NCBI RefSeq assembly: GCF_964355755.1
Contig: NC_092676.1
Location: 4,074,288-4,138,287 of the forward strand
Direction: 5' to 3'
Origin: Antedon mediterranea
Lineage: Eukaryota > Echinodermata > Crinoidea > Comatulida > Antedonidae
DNA length: 64,000 bases
In this document: in pieces, positions 33,083 to 44,100 of the stretch
Layout: each line of letters begins with the position of its first letter
How positions within the stretch are numbered: position 1 is the first letter of the stretch
The notes under the pieces: generated by a model
The model's database searches: none
What the model was told of the DNA's origin: nothing
The model's input: the letters and a program-made list of their open reading frames with translations, nothing else
Translations under genes and position numbers: made by a program

Positions 33083-35115
33083 ACAAAGTGCGAGGCAGCG
33101 AGGCACGCGAGGCAAGCCAAATATTTGTGCGAGGCATCATTTTATCATTTCCAAAAGTGCGAGGCAGGCGAGGCATATAGTTTACAATTTCAAAAAGGTG
33201 CGAGGCATATCTTAACGTGCTATTATTATGCTATATTATAGGCCTAATAATCAATCGATACAAGCGTATCTAAATAGATTCGTGTATACACTCATCATAT
33301 TGTTTATTTTTATGTAACGATTGTTTTTTCATTCAAGTCATATCGTGTCAAATTTTACTTTTACGAAAGTGCCCAAACTACGGTTAAAAAATCTGAACTT
33401 TCGATAAACAATAATTGTTATAGCGACACACTCATCAAATGACTGCAATGTTTGTTGGCATTTCGAGCGTGTTCACTCACATGTCTCTCGAACATAGCAG
33501 AGTGAAAATAATATTTTGTCACACCCCTGCGCCTAGATCCGGTAGACTCGAGAGATGGAAAATCCCTCTTTACTATTTAGCAGGTAGCGGAATGATTCAG
33601 CTCTCAGCTCAGAGGATTGTGGTGCATTTCCCTCCTATAGCACGTGGTTTCAGCAGCAACGCACAGACTTCTCTCTGAGCGGCGTGCCAAAGACATTTTT
33701 GACATTCCATTCTCTAGGAACAACACGTGTACCTCTCTCGCAAAGGTGAACAGCGATTGCCAGGACATGTTCAATAACTGGCGGTGAATAAAAGGTAACT
33801 GATATGCCGATCCAATAACAGCATGCCGCAAAGAAAAAAATTGCGACAGAATTCTGGAGCGCGTGTGAAAAAAGACTTACGTCCGACAATTGTAATACTA
33901 GGCCTAAAATTAAACTTTAGCTAATATGCTTAGCCCTAACCTAGATAAGAGGCCTATGTAGAAAATAATTTAATCAATTTTGATAAAATAATAATTGGTG
34001 TAATATTTAATAATGATACACTATTCCTGTTTTAGTAAGCTAGGTATATTACGAACGATTTTTATTTATTGTTGTCCATGTACGTACTAATAAACCTGGC
34101 GCTAGTTTCCTTCGCTTGTATTTTTACTCCAAATTTGATAACTAACTTTATCGTGTGAATACCACACCTTAGAAGTATACCTCATGAGTACTTTAATGAA
34201 AGAATCACATAAAAAGTAACAAATAAATCCTTAAATCAATGATTTGACAGGCGTGTTTCTCGCACACTGTTCGCGAATTTCACTTATTCAATGTTCAATA
34301 TTTTTGTTTCTATGGAGCGCCAAAAGAGCGACGATAATAGAGGACTAAAACTTAGTGGAATGCGTCAATTTCTCATGCATTTATTGGTGAAAAACACGTT
34401 TTATTTCAATATATTTGTTAATTTGTCAATAAAAATGTTGTAATATGTTACTGCTGATACTGTTCTGTTTTCAAAGAATAATAATCGATCCTAAATCAAC
34501 ATCACTACCTAGTCTAGACCTTGGACATCCTACTAAGGATATTATGATGAATTTTTCTATTTTATTCTTTAAAAGGTTAACGAAACCGTGTACATTATCA
34601 ACAGTAACATTTTTCCTTACTGACAGTGACAAAATCTATTGAAATTGTACTTGATTTTCACCAAATAATGCGTTAAATATAAATGGATTCCACAGAGTTT
34701 TTAGCCCTCTAATTAATTTTGCTCTTTTGGCGTTCCATAGAAACCAAAATATTGAACATTGAGTGTGCGAAATGTGAGAAAAACAACGTCTGTAAAATCA
34801 CCAATTTAATGGATTTATTGTTACTTTTATGTGATTTTTCTTCATTAAAGTAGGCCTACTAATTCTAAGCTGTGGTATTCAGGATAAAGCCTTGGTTAAA
34901 ATACAAGGCAGGTGCAAAAGGAAACTAGCCTAGCCTAGCGGGCCTAGGCCTAGGCTACTTCAATTTCGGTGATTTCCTGCCTTGCAATTTTGAGAAATGA
35001 TAAAATGATGCCTCGCATTTTTTGATGATGGTAAAACGATGCCTGCCTCGCATAAATTTCTGACTTGCCTCGCATGCCTTCCCTGCCTCGCGTGCCTCGC
35101 TGCCTCGCACTTTGT
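33083..35115. mobile_element. 2.0 kb TIR element with GCGAGGCA repeats, in COMMD2 intron 1
   Basis: Left end ACAAAGTGCGAGGCAGCGAG, right end the inverse (GCTGCCTCGCACTTTGT). Both ends continue with iterated GCGAGGCA/TGCCTCGC motifs and a TCATTTTATCATTT block over about 120 bp. It contains another foldback element at 34102-34928. No transposase recognised. Confidence 0.8.
34102..34928. mobile_element. Foldback element nested in the 2.0 kb TIR element
   Basis: Ends CTAGTTTCCTT and AAGGAAACTAG with inverted arms of well over 100 bp (GAATACCACACCTTAGAA, AAGAATCACATAAAAAGTAA, TGACAGGCGTG and inverses). The arms match the core of the transposon at 5082-6166, so both carry the same family. Confidence 0.75.
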
Positions 35116-35337
35116 TACTACCCACTGAAATTGTAAGTTTTAAATCACTGCCTCTTTAATGTCACTAAAAGTAACTTGAGTACTAAATAAAAGGTAAGCA
35201 TCAATCCCAGCCAGATACCATGCTTTTTTAAAACGAATTTACTTTTTCAGTGGTACAAAAGTTCTGCCAGATTGCTCTGGATTTTTATCAAGAATGGTTC
35301 AAATTCAAAACTGTACCAATCAGCTGCTCGTAAGTTG

Positions 35338-35436
35338 CCCTATCTACACTATCGAACTTTATTTTATGTAATGTGCCCATACTATATCACTACCATATTT
35401 GTCCACATCACACTTTGACAGTGTAGACAGAGCTTT
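35338..35436. mobile_element. TTAA palindromic MITE, family 1, copy 2 (short)
   Basis: TATCTACACTATCGAACTTT ... GACAGTGTAGACAGAGCTTT; internally deleted copy directly after COMMD2 exon 2. Confidence 0.7.
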
Positions 35437-35975
35437 ATATAAATTCATGCATTTGATTAAAAGTGAAAATATTACTTTGTTTTATTACAGTACCTATTAT
35501 GTATTATACTTCAAATATCTAATGTGTTTGCCTGAATGATGATATAAAAAAAATGAAATAATCTTTACTACAGAAAAACTATCAGTTGATGCTCTCACAG
35601 TTCAGAATGGAGTTCAGGGACTTATGTATTTACTGACAGAAAGTTCTAAATTAATGGTAAGTGTGTTAAGAGGTACAGTATTGTACCCCTTGGTGCCCCT
35701 CCCCACTTTAAACTCTTATATCTATCATTGTCGTAGAGGAACCTGTAAATTGAACATTTTCTATGTTAAGAATTGAAAGCTAACTTTTATGGCCGACTTC
35801 TGTCGTAAACGACAATGTCAACTAGTCTTGCATTGATCTGAATGTCCAGTGCCCACCTTAACCAGAGGAGAGGCATAAGCCAATATGTCTGAGGCAGATA
35901 CTAGATGCAGGGGCTGCCATAAGAGTCGGCAGTGCTGATTTCAAATGCCTAATGAGTAATGGTACCCCAGCTCTA

Positions 35976-36090
35976 TATACAGCACCCGGTATTCCCAGAT
36001 GGTCTCCCATCCAAACTCTAACCGGGCCCAATGTTGCTTAACTTTGGTGATCTGACGAGAACCGGTGTTTCAACGTGGTAAGGCCGTATA
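35976..36090 (-). repeat. 5S rRNA-like sequence (pseudogene or 5S-derived SINE)
   Basis: Minus strand reads as a full-length 5S rRNA: TACGGCCTTACCACGTTGAA near the 5' end, AAGTTAAGCAAC for box A, GGATGGGAGACC for box C, and TGGGAATACCGGGTGCTGT near the 3' end. Several internal changes (extra A after TTGAA, altered CACCGGTTCTCG) argue against a working gene. It lies in COMMD2 intron 3. SINE3-type elements start with a 5S head; the ~150 bp beyond may be such a body. Confidence 0.85.
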
Positions 36091-36185
36091 TCTATATAAG
36101 ATAACTTGCCTATTACCATATTAACTTGCATTTAAGCCCTTAAAAAAAATATCTCTTACTATAAAAAAAAGCAATAACATCAATG

Positions 36186-36327
36186 AGATTTGTCTACGCT
36201 ATCAAACTAGTTTGACCAAAAAGTGTGATGTGCCCAAATATGGAAGTCATATGACATCATCATGTCCATATATGGGCACATCACACTTTTTTGTCACATA
36301 AAGTTTAATAGTGTAGACAGAGCTTAA
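36186..36327. mobile_element. TTAA palindromic MITE, family 1, copy 3
   Basis: TGTCTACGCTATCAAACTAG ... TAATAGTGTAGACAGAGCTT, with ATGTCCATATATGGGCACAT in the centre. COMMD2 intron 3. Confidence 0.8.
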
Positions 36328-36739
36328 AAAATGGAAAGCTAAACAAACACTGACTTGCAGAAAACCATTGGCATAACCCATTTCATGTATGATCAAACTT
36401 ACGTAATTTATGCCATAATTAATGTCATGCATGCACACGTTGAGGATAAGAAATAATGCTTCCTTAAAAAACATTTAATTAATGTTAAATTGTCATCTAA
36501 TTATGTTGCTACAGTTGAATGCATGCTTTACAAATAAGTTTATATTTGTGAATAAAAATGTTCCATTCGTAACAGGTATCAGAAATCGACTTTCAAGACT
36601 CTATTCTAGTTCTGAAGAACTGAAAAAAGAATTGCTTCAGATGTACATGGAAAATCGGAAAGAAATCCGGGAAATCATGTCGGAAATGTCGATGGACTTT
36701 TCCCATTATCACGATTTGGAATGGAGATTGGATGTCGAG

Positions 36740-38178
36740 GTAGGTAATAAGAAAACAAAATGAAAATGTATTGTTTTTTTTCTGAATCTTTAGAATTAAA
36801 GAAATTGTATCGAGGTTCGAATATTTAACGAATTGTCTACATGATTAAAATACCAGTCGAGCGGTGTGATCACTCACCTACAGTAGTACTTAAATTTAAA
36901 TTTAGTAAACGACACCAAAATACAAACAGCACACCTACAGCACCCCTGAACGTATTAAGGAGTGCAATTTGTAGCACATCTACAATTTTCATACTGTAAG
37001 ACCAGGCCTGCACCTTACTCCACTTTATGTCTAATATCACAAACAGGCATATCCTCAGGTATAGTCTCAGTATTGACGTTTGGTCTGGATGTACTGTAGG
37101 CCTCTCTCTAGCCAGTTCAGATGAGTTTTTACAAAAAGAAATGCTTCATAATCAGTTTTTCCCTGAATTAGGGATTCCCTGGGTATAGTCCCCACCCCAA
37201 AGTGGGCCAAATTTCATTTTCTAGGGGATTGGGATTATATCATAGGATATACGGTAATTTTTATTAAATTAAAAACTCAAAACAAACTACATAAATATTT
37301 TTATTTAATAATGTTACTTAGAGGGAAGTTTTGATAACAAAACAATAATTGTAAAACATGATCCATATTGAAATTAAAAATGACATTTTGATATGGTCCC
37401 TTCATAACTTGTAATTGATATCAACAATGAAACAAGTCATGTAATATTAAGTGAGTCATATACAAATAGTTTGTTTACCTCGCATATCTTTCATACAAAA
37501 TACAAATACATACAAGGCTTTGATCTAGGAATAAACCTTAAGCTTTGTCTACACTATCAAACTATTTTGATAAAAAAAAGGTGTGATGTGCCCTAATATG
37601 GTACAGTAGTGATATGCCTAAATATAATTAGTGATACGACATCATCATGTCCATATACAGTACTGTATGGGCACATCACATTTTTTCTTTCACATAAAGT
37701 TTGATAGTGTAGACAGAGCTTTAAAAAGAATCTATAAATAAATTATGAAAATGACACACACATTAACATACAAATTAATGTATAATAATAATGTATTCAT
37801 GTAAAACCCTTGGTCGATGATTCAGATTATTTTTTAATTAAACTCAAAAAATATCTTAACATCTTAGTGGTCACAAAAAAAGAAAGGTTGTTATTATACT
37901 GTAGTAACAATTTCATTTATATTGCCAATGCAGGGAATAATTGTGTTATACTACATACACTGATTATGACAACTGTATTTATATTGTACAGTATACAATA
38001 CTTATTCATTGTTTTTTTTATAATGTTAAAACTACAGTATGTTAATTGTGGATACTTTAATTAAATAAATAATTTTGAAAATCCATCATATCTACCTACA
38101 TTTTATTTATAATTATTGATTTTATTATATATCTTAATAATATGTCTTTGTGTTATTATTTTTACGTGCTTTATATAG
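36740..38178. other. Sequence between COMMD2 remnant and first visible AP180 exon
   Basis: Neither the last COMMD2 exon nor the N-terminal ANTH exons of AP180 were found here on either strand. It contains one family-1 MITE (37543-37722) and AT-rich DNA. This is where a rearrangement or misjoin would lie. Confidence 0.5.
37543..37722. mobile_element. TTAA palindromic MITE, family 1, copy 4
   Basis: TTAAGCTTTGTCTACACTAT ... TGATAGTGTAGACAGAGCTTTAA, with slightly expanded GTACAGTA-containing interior. Confidence 0.8.
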
Positions 38179-41100
38179 GATATGAAATGTCTACATATAT
38201 CAGAAGATATGCTAAATACGTGAATCAGAAAGCGGTCTCCTACAGACAGGTCGCGTTTGATTTTTGTAGAGTGAAAAGAGGGTAAGTATAAAAATAATAA
38301 GACGGAAAAAAAAGTGGTGATTGTGACCATTCAATTTTCAGTGCAGTCAACTCTTTTAATACTGGGCTGTCCAAAAACTGCAAACTTTCCCAAAACCAGA
38401 CTTTTGTTGAAAGAACCCATTTTCTTTGTTACCATTAAAAGCAAATTTAGATTAGGCCTAATAATAATATTCTGGATTTATACAGTAGCGCCTAATGTTG
38501 TGAAACCTCTAAGCGCTGAAAGTTATTACCCCAGTCATTTTTTTTTTATCAAACGTGTATGGAAACATACTCCCATAATGCAGCTAGTAATCAGCGCAAA
38601 GTTGTGTTTTGATCCAACCGGTTTCCCATTTATACACCTTGGTGGAGAGAGGCAAACATAAGTATCTTGCTTAAGGATACAAGCAATGCGGCGAGAGTTG
38701 GATTCAAACTTCGATCTCGCGATCAGTATGAGAATGTCCAACACACTGCGTGACACGCCCTTGGAAACCTGACAAAATTAACTTGAAAACCATACATATT
38801 TGGTCAGCCTAAGGGTGTCCGGTATTGGGAGAGTTGACTGTACTACCATTTTCATTTTAACATGGCTCTGTTAGTGCTATCATATCTTCTGAAGGAAAAA
38901 TAAAATGCTGTGAATTTGTGTAGAAAATGAGTGATGAAATGGAATAGTTAATCAATGAGTGGATTGTAATGAAAGCAAATAGCAAGCTGAGCAGACACTT
39001 CATACGTATTCCTATCTTTAGACACAATGCGATGCTTATTTGTATGATATCTCAAGCTGTGAATAACTACGGTACTGCACAGTATCCTCTTCAGATTCCA
39101 CTGTTGCAGCCAGGTTTATTTCTGTTTAATTCTCAAGATTTCTACTTACCATTTTTGTTTATGTGTAGTTTTAAATTTAATGTTGTATTCAATTTTTATC
39201 ATATTTGTTTTTATAGAAAAGAAGATGGATTGTTGAGGTCCATGCATACAGAAAAGGTACATGACTTTATATTGTAGTATACCATAAGGGATCATATCAA
39301 CATTATGTTACTACGCGAGAAAGCTAAATCTAAAGCTACAGGTATTCCGCTGCAGTCCCTGGCAAAATTTGTTTACTGTATATCACTAATAAAATCAGTC
39401 TTTAAAAAATAAAAAAACTTTTCTGGTCATTGATGTAAATTGATAGCAAGCAATTAAACCTATTGAAATTAAGGTTCTGTTTCTGCTGCATAAAAATAAC
39501 CCGTTTAAAAACGGTGTGAATAAATTAACCCAAATTTCTTGGACAATTTTTTGGTAGCCGGTTAGATGGCAGCGCAAAATAACCGGTTAAAAACACCCAT
39601 TCAATTCGGTGTTAGGATACATTTAACTGGTTATCACTGCGCAATTTTGAGCTGCAACACAAAATAACAGTTATTTGATTGAAAGCTGCTTACCATGAGT
39701 CAACTATACTGCAGTAACGTTTGAATTAACTGCCAGGACCAATTGCATTTTGGGTAATTCTAATGATTTTTGTCAACGACCACCCACTGATTTAAACGGT
39801 TATTTTGCAGTAAAAATTTAGCAGAAATGCAGTCAATATAAAAATTACATTTTAAATAAACGGTTTATTTAGCGCTATGCAGCAGAATCAGACCTAAAAC
39901 CCCCTGGGATTATGCTAATGACAGGTGTTACTTTTTTGCAAACAGTGTTATTGAATTTACTAATTAAACATCGGCCTGCTACAAAATTACTAATCGGAAA
40001 ACACAGTGCTGTATCTCCATATGACATTTGACCAGTATCATAGAAAAATTCTGTAATACAGTGTCCCATGAGTATCACATGTGCTGCCTATATCGTGGAA
40101 GGTTAGGTTAAACACATGTGATGTTGTATCACAGGAGTTTCTTTGATACTGGTCAAATTGTAGATATAGCATAATCGGCTATCAGAAAATGTAATATTTA
40201 AATGATTATGTTTTCAATAGAATTGAAATGAAATAAATCGTAATAAAGTTACTCGGTAATTGAAATTCATTCTGGTTTACCTTAGCCTTAAATACGATAC
40301 TCAGATTTTTCTCACTAGGATGGTAATCCGTAACCTTAAGCCTTGCTAAAATAAGATTAATTTCACAGATTTATATGTTTGCTACGGCAATACACTACTG
40401 TATAATAAAACCATTGTAGACATTTATATAGAGGTCCATTAAATTTAGACATGGTTTTAGTATAGGTTTTGTCATTTAAATGCTGATTGGTCACTACAGG
40501 GTCATAGGTTAAGTGAATTGATGATAAAAAAAGAGTAACAGATTTTTTTTTGATTTTTTAGCTGTTGAAAACACTACCCATACTACAGGACCAGCTGGAC
40601 TGTCTACTGGAGTTTGAGGTCTGTTCAAATATAATTTATTGTAATTTTCTTTTCTAAATTTTACATTATAGATGTATTATCTCCCTAAACATGAAAAAAT
40701 AAAGATGAAAAAAATCAAACTATGAATAGGCCATTTTGTAGTTTTAATAAAGATATTCACTTTAAAAATGTACTGTCCTCCAAAATCATGACAAAATAAA
40801 GATTTATAAAATCAAACTTTTAATATGCCATTTGCTGTTTTAATGAAGTTATTCACTTCCATAGAAAAAAAATATTTCACTTTTTTTTTTTTCACTAAAT
40901 TAATTTTAACCAAAAACCATTGTATGACAGACAATTTAAGTACTTTTTGCTTTTAAATTACATTTGTTTCAGGTAAATAATTTTTTTTTCTGATCTAGTT
41001 TTTTGTCAAAGTGAATAACTGTTAGTGACATTAAAATGGCATATTCATCACATTTTTTTAATTTTTAAAATAGTTGTTTTAAGGGAAAATGCTGTATTTT

Positions 41101-44100
41101 TATTTAAAGCAAACACCCTTCTTTCAAGGCGATATTTCTGTAGATTAAGGTTTTATCAGAAATAGTTTTGATCCAATTTTGTGTCAAAGTAAAATAATAA
41201 TGTGATAATTATACAAGATACAAGATAACTTTATTGTTTTTCTCATGGCAACTTAATATAAAAATAGATAAAATCAGTATTAAAATGTTAAAACACAAAG
41301 TAAAATACACAGTACTGTAAAATATGTACAGATAACGGATAAATGCTATCAGGTGTTCCCAGGTGTTCGAAAATACAATTATTTGTGTTTGTCATTATTA
41401 CAGTATATTTAAATATGCATTGTGTTATGTAATAATGGCCTGTTTAATGCAACATGATGGTAGCTACAGTGGTAGCCACTTTTTTTGTTACTCACTTTAA
41501 GTCTGAAATACTGTAGACCTTAACAATTCCAAAGCCTTGCGTACTACATTAAAGTTGTATCCTAGCAACAGGATATTTATGCATTATCAGTACTAAAAGT
41601 GTCTAATGCTCGTTTATTCATAATAAGTAATTTATTAAGGTTACACAGAATGTTGTTGACATTTGTATGAATGCTGTATGTCGAAATAGAGAAACTGTAT
41701 AGCGTTTTGATTATTTTATTGCTTGTACTATATAACAATCTATATTGTGCCTAGCTTACCTGGATAAACCAAAAATTGCCCATGCCCTTCTCAAAAGAGA
41801 GCTATGATATGTATAGCGTTTTGATTATTTTACCACTTACTTTACTTACTTTATTTATTAGAATCGTAAAAGTAAATAACATATTAAAATTGAATAGGCC
41901 TATAGCAAATGGTAATTCATGGAAAGAAAAACAACAATCTATATTGTGCCTAGCTTACCTGGATAAACCAAAAATTGCCCATGCCCTTCTCAAAGGAGAA
42001 CCATGATATGTATAGCGTTTTGATTATTTTACCACTTACTTTACTTACTTTATTTATTGGAATCGTAAAAGTAAATAACAGATTGAAATTGAATAGACTT
42101 ATAGCGAAGGGTAATTATTAATTGAAAGAAAAACAACAATCTATATTGTGCCTAGCTTACCAGGATAAACCGAAAATTGCCCATGCCCTTCTCAATGGAG
42201 AGCTATGATCCATGAACATCCTTCTACAGTGCATTTTCATAATGATCATTGAAGATTTGAACCCAGTACTATAAGGCTGAAAGGCGAACATCTACACCAA
42301 GCATTTTGAATGCAAAAAGCAGAAGTACATCTGAGTGTACTGTAATTATTGGATCATAGTGCTTTTACAGAGTCATGTGTTCTGTTATGTCAGGGTTTTG
42401 CTTGAATGTTCGCTTTAAAAAAGTGGTTTGAGTAATTCACACTCTTTGTGTATGAACATTACAAACATATAATGGTTAAATGCATCTAGATACATTTTAA
42501 AATTAAAGATGTATTGTCCCTCAAAAACATGAAAATTAAAGAATAATTTAATCAGACTTTAAAGATGTATTGTCCCCCAAAAAATGAAAAATAAAGACGA
42601 AAAAAATCAAATTTTGAATAGACCGTTTTGTAGTTAACATAAAGTTATTCACTTCCACCGAAAAAAATATTGATTTCGCTTATAAAAAAATCAAAATAAG
42701 TTTACCATTTTTTCGAACTCATCGGCTCAGAAATTAGGCCGGTAGAGCTAACTCATACATATGCATGATATGTTAATGAGCATCCACACAGCAGAGATCT
42801 GATCTAACAATGGACGATGCACGTTGTATGGTACAACAACACCACCAGAGAAGATCGACGCGACTCGACTGTGGGTTTCCCTGGGATGGCTGATCGTATA
42901 AATATGTAAAGCTGAGCTGTTAATTTGTCGGTATGTAGGCCTAGACGGTTATTTTAAATATAATAATATATATAACGCAATAATAACAGGAAGGTAAATT
43001 AATTAACTTAGCCTGGGATTTTTTCAGTTCAGGGCTAGGCCTAGAATAATTAATACATGCTGCTGCATAACTAGGCTAGTAGCAAGCAGACTGTGACAAT
43101 CGGGTCCCTGCAGAAGATGCCCAGCTAGGCCCTATACATTGTACTCTTCATAGACTGTGTTTTAATTACCATAGAAGGTAGTATACTTATTTGACTATGT
43201 CAAAGTAAGCAATTTCACTAGCCCAATTTTGCAATAAATATGCATGATCTATTTTTTCCAGATTTTCATACTTTGCTTTTACTTTTTTTAAAGACGTTGA
43301 GCTGATGAAGACTGGACAGAGGTCACCCAAAGACAACAATGATAGACTCGGTATTGGAATATGATTGGATATTGCAGGAAAAATATTTCTGACTCTCCTG
43401 CTGCATTCGGCCAATATGTTCTTGTCCAGCTTGTAAAATATTGTATAATTTTTTTGTATTATATGTACAGTATATTATTTTGTAAACATAACATTCAATA
43501 AATAAAAAAAAACTACTACAACAGTACACAGGATAAATTCTTCAAATTTACTTACACTTCATAATTTTACTGTAAATATTACAGTGCAAAAGGAGTTAAT
43601 AAAATATATATATACAGTATATCTTATTGAATTCCTGTATTGTTTTTTGTGTCAATTTGTCTACTAATTATCAATGTGTTGATTGTGGCAGTAATTACGA
43701 CAGCTATAGTCTTCTAAGATCGCTCACATCCATTACAAAGTGTCATTTTAATAGTAAGAAACGTTTCAATAAATTGTGAATGTTGCCACTGTACGATACA
43801 TTTTATGTTTCTCACTACTTGCTCTTATTGTTCAATCAATCAACCTAAAAAAAAAAAGAAATTTGTGTCAAAATATCTGCATAAAATGTTTATTTGCGGA
43901 ATCTTAAAGACCCCTTCCCTGCAATTTTGGACGTTTTTTGGAAAATAATACATATATATCACTTTAAAAACATTAAACCATGTCATTCCTTGTCTTAAAT
44001 GTACGTTTTATGGTAAATTATGATAAAAAGTGAGAAACAATGCACTACCTAAGTAGCTCGCGGCGATCGACCTCTCGTGGACGGTCTTAGGCCTAGCCTC

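Larger units (their letters stand above)
32791..36739 (+). pseudogene. COMMD2: COMMD2-like gene, four exons, frame-damaged and 3'-truncated
   Basis: Exons 32791-32857, 35251-35329, 35574-35656 and 36576-36739, all with GT-AG sites. They match COMMD2 in order: MLLMLEDEHKDHLSFLTQVE, VVQKFCQIALDFYQE, GSNSKLYQSAA, KLSVDALTVQNG with YLLTESSKLM, SEIDFQDSILV, then EELKKELLQMYMENRKEI and HDLEWRLDVE. COMMD2 is a subunit of the Commander complex in endosomal recycling. Two breaks are visible. In exon 2 homology shifts by one base at about 35295 (an extra T). In exon 4 it shifts at about 36608, best explained by loss of about 10 bp (four residues before EEL are missing) at a TTCT repeat. The COMM domain proper after LDVE is absent; no matching exon is seen before the next gene. 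Introns remain, so it is not a retrocopy. Alternative: assembly error. Confidence 0.8.

Noticed and set aside
35976-36090. Functional 5S rRNA gene
   Set aside because: Several changes in conserved stems, single copy in an intron, no clear T-run terminator directly after the 3' end.
36482-36763. 93-codon stand-alone gene starting at 36482
   Set aside because: The part with homology is COMMD2 exon 4 (from 36576, in the shifted frame); the N-terminal portion is intron.
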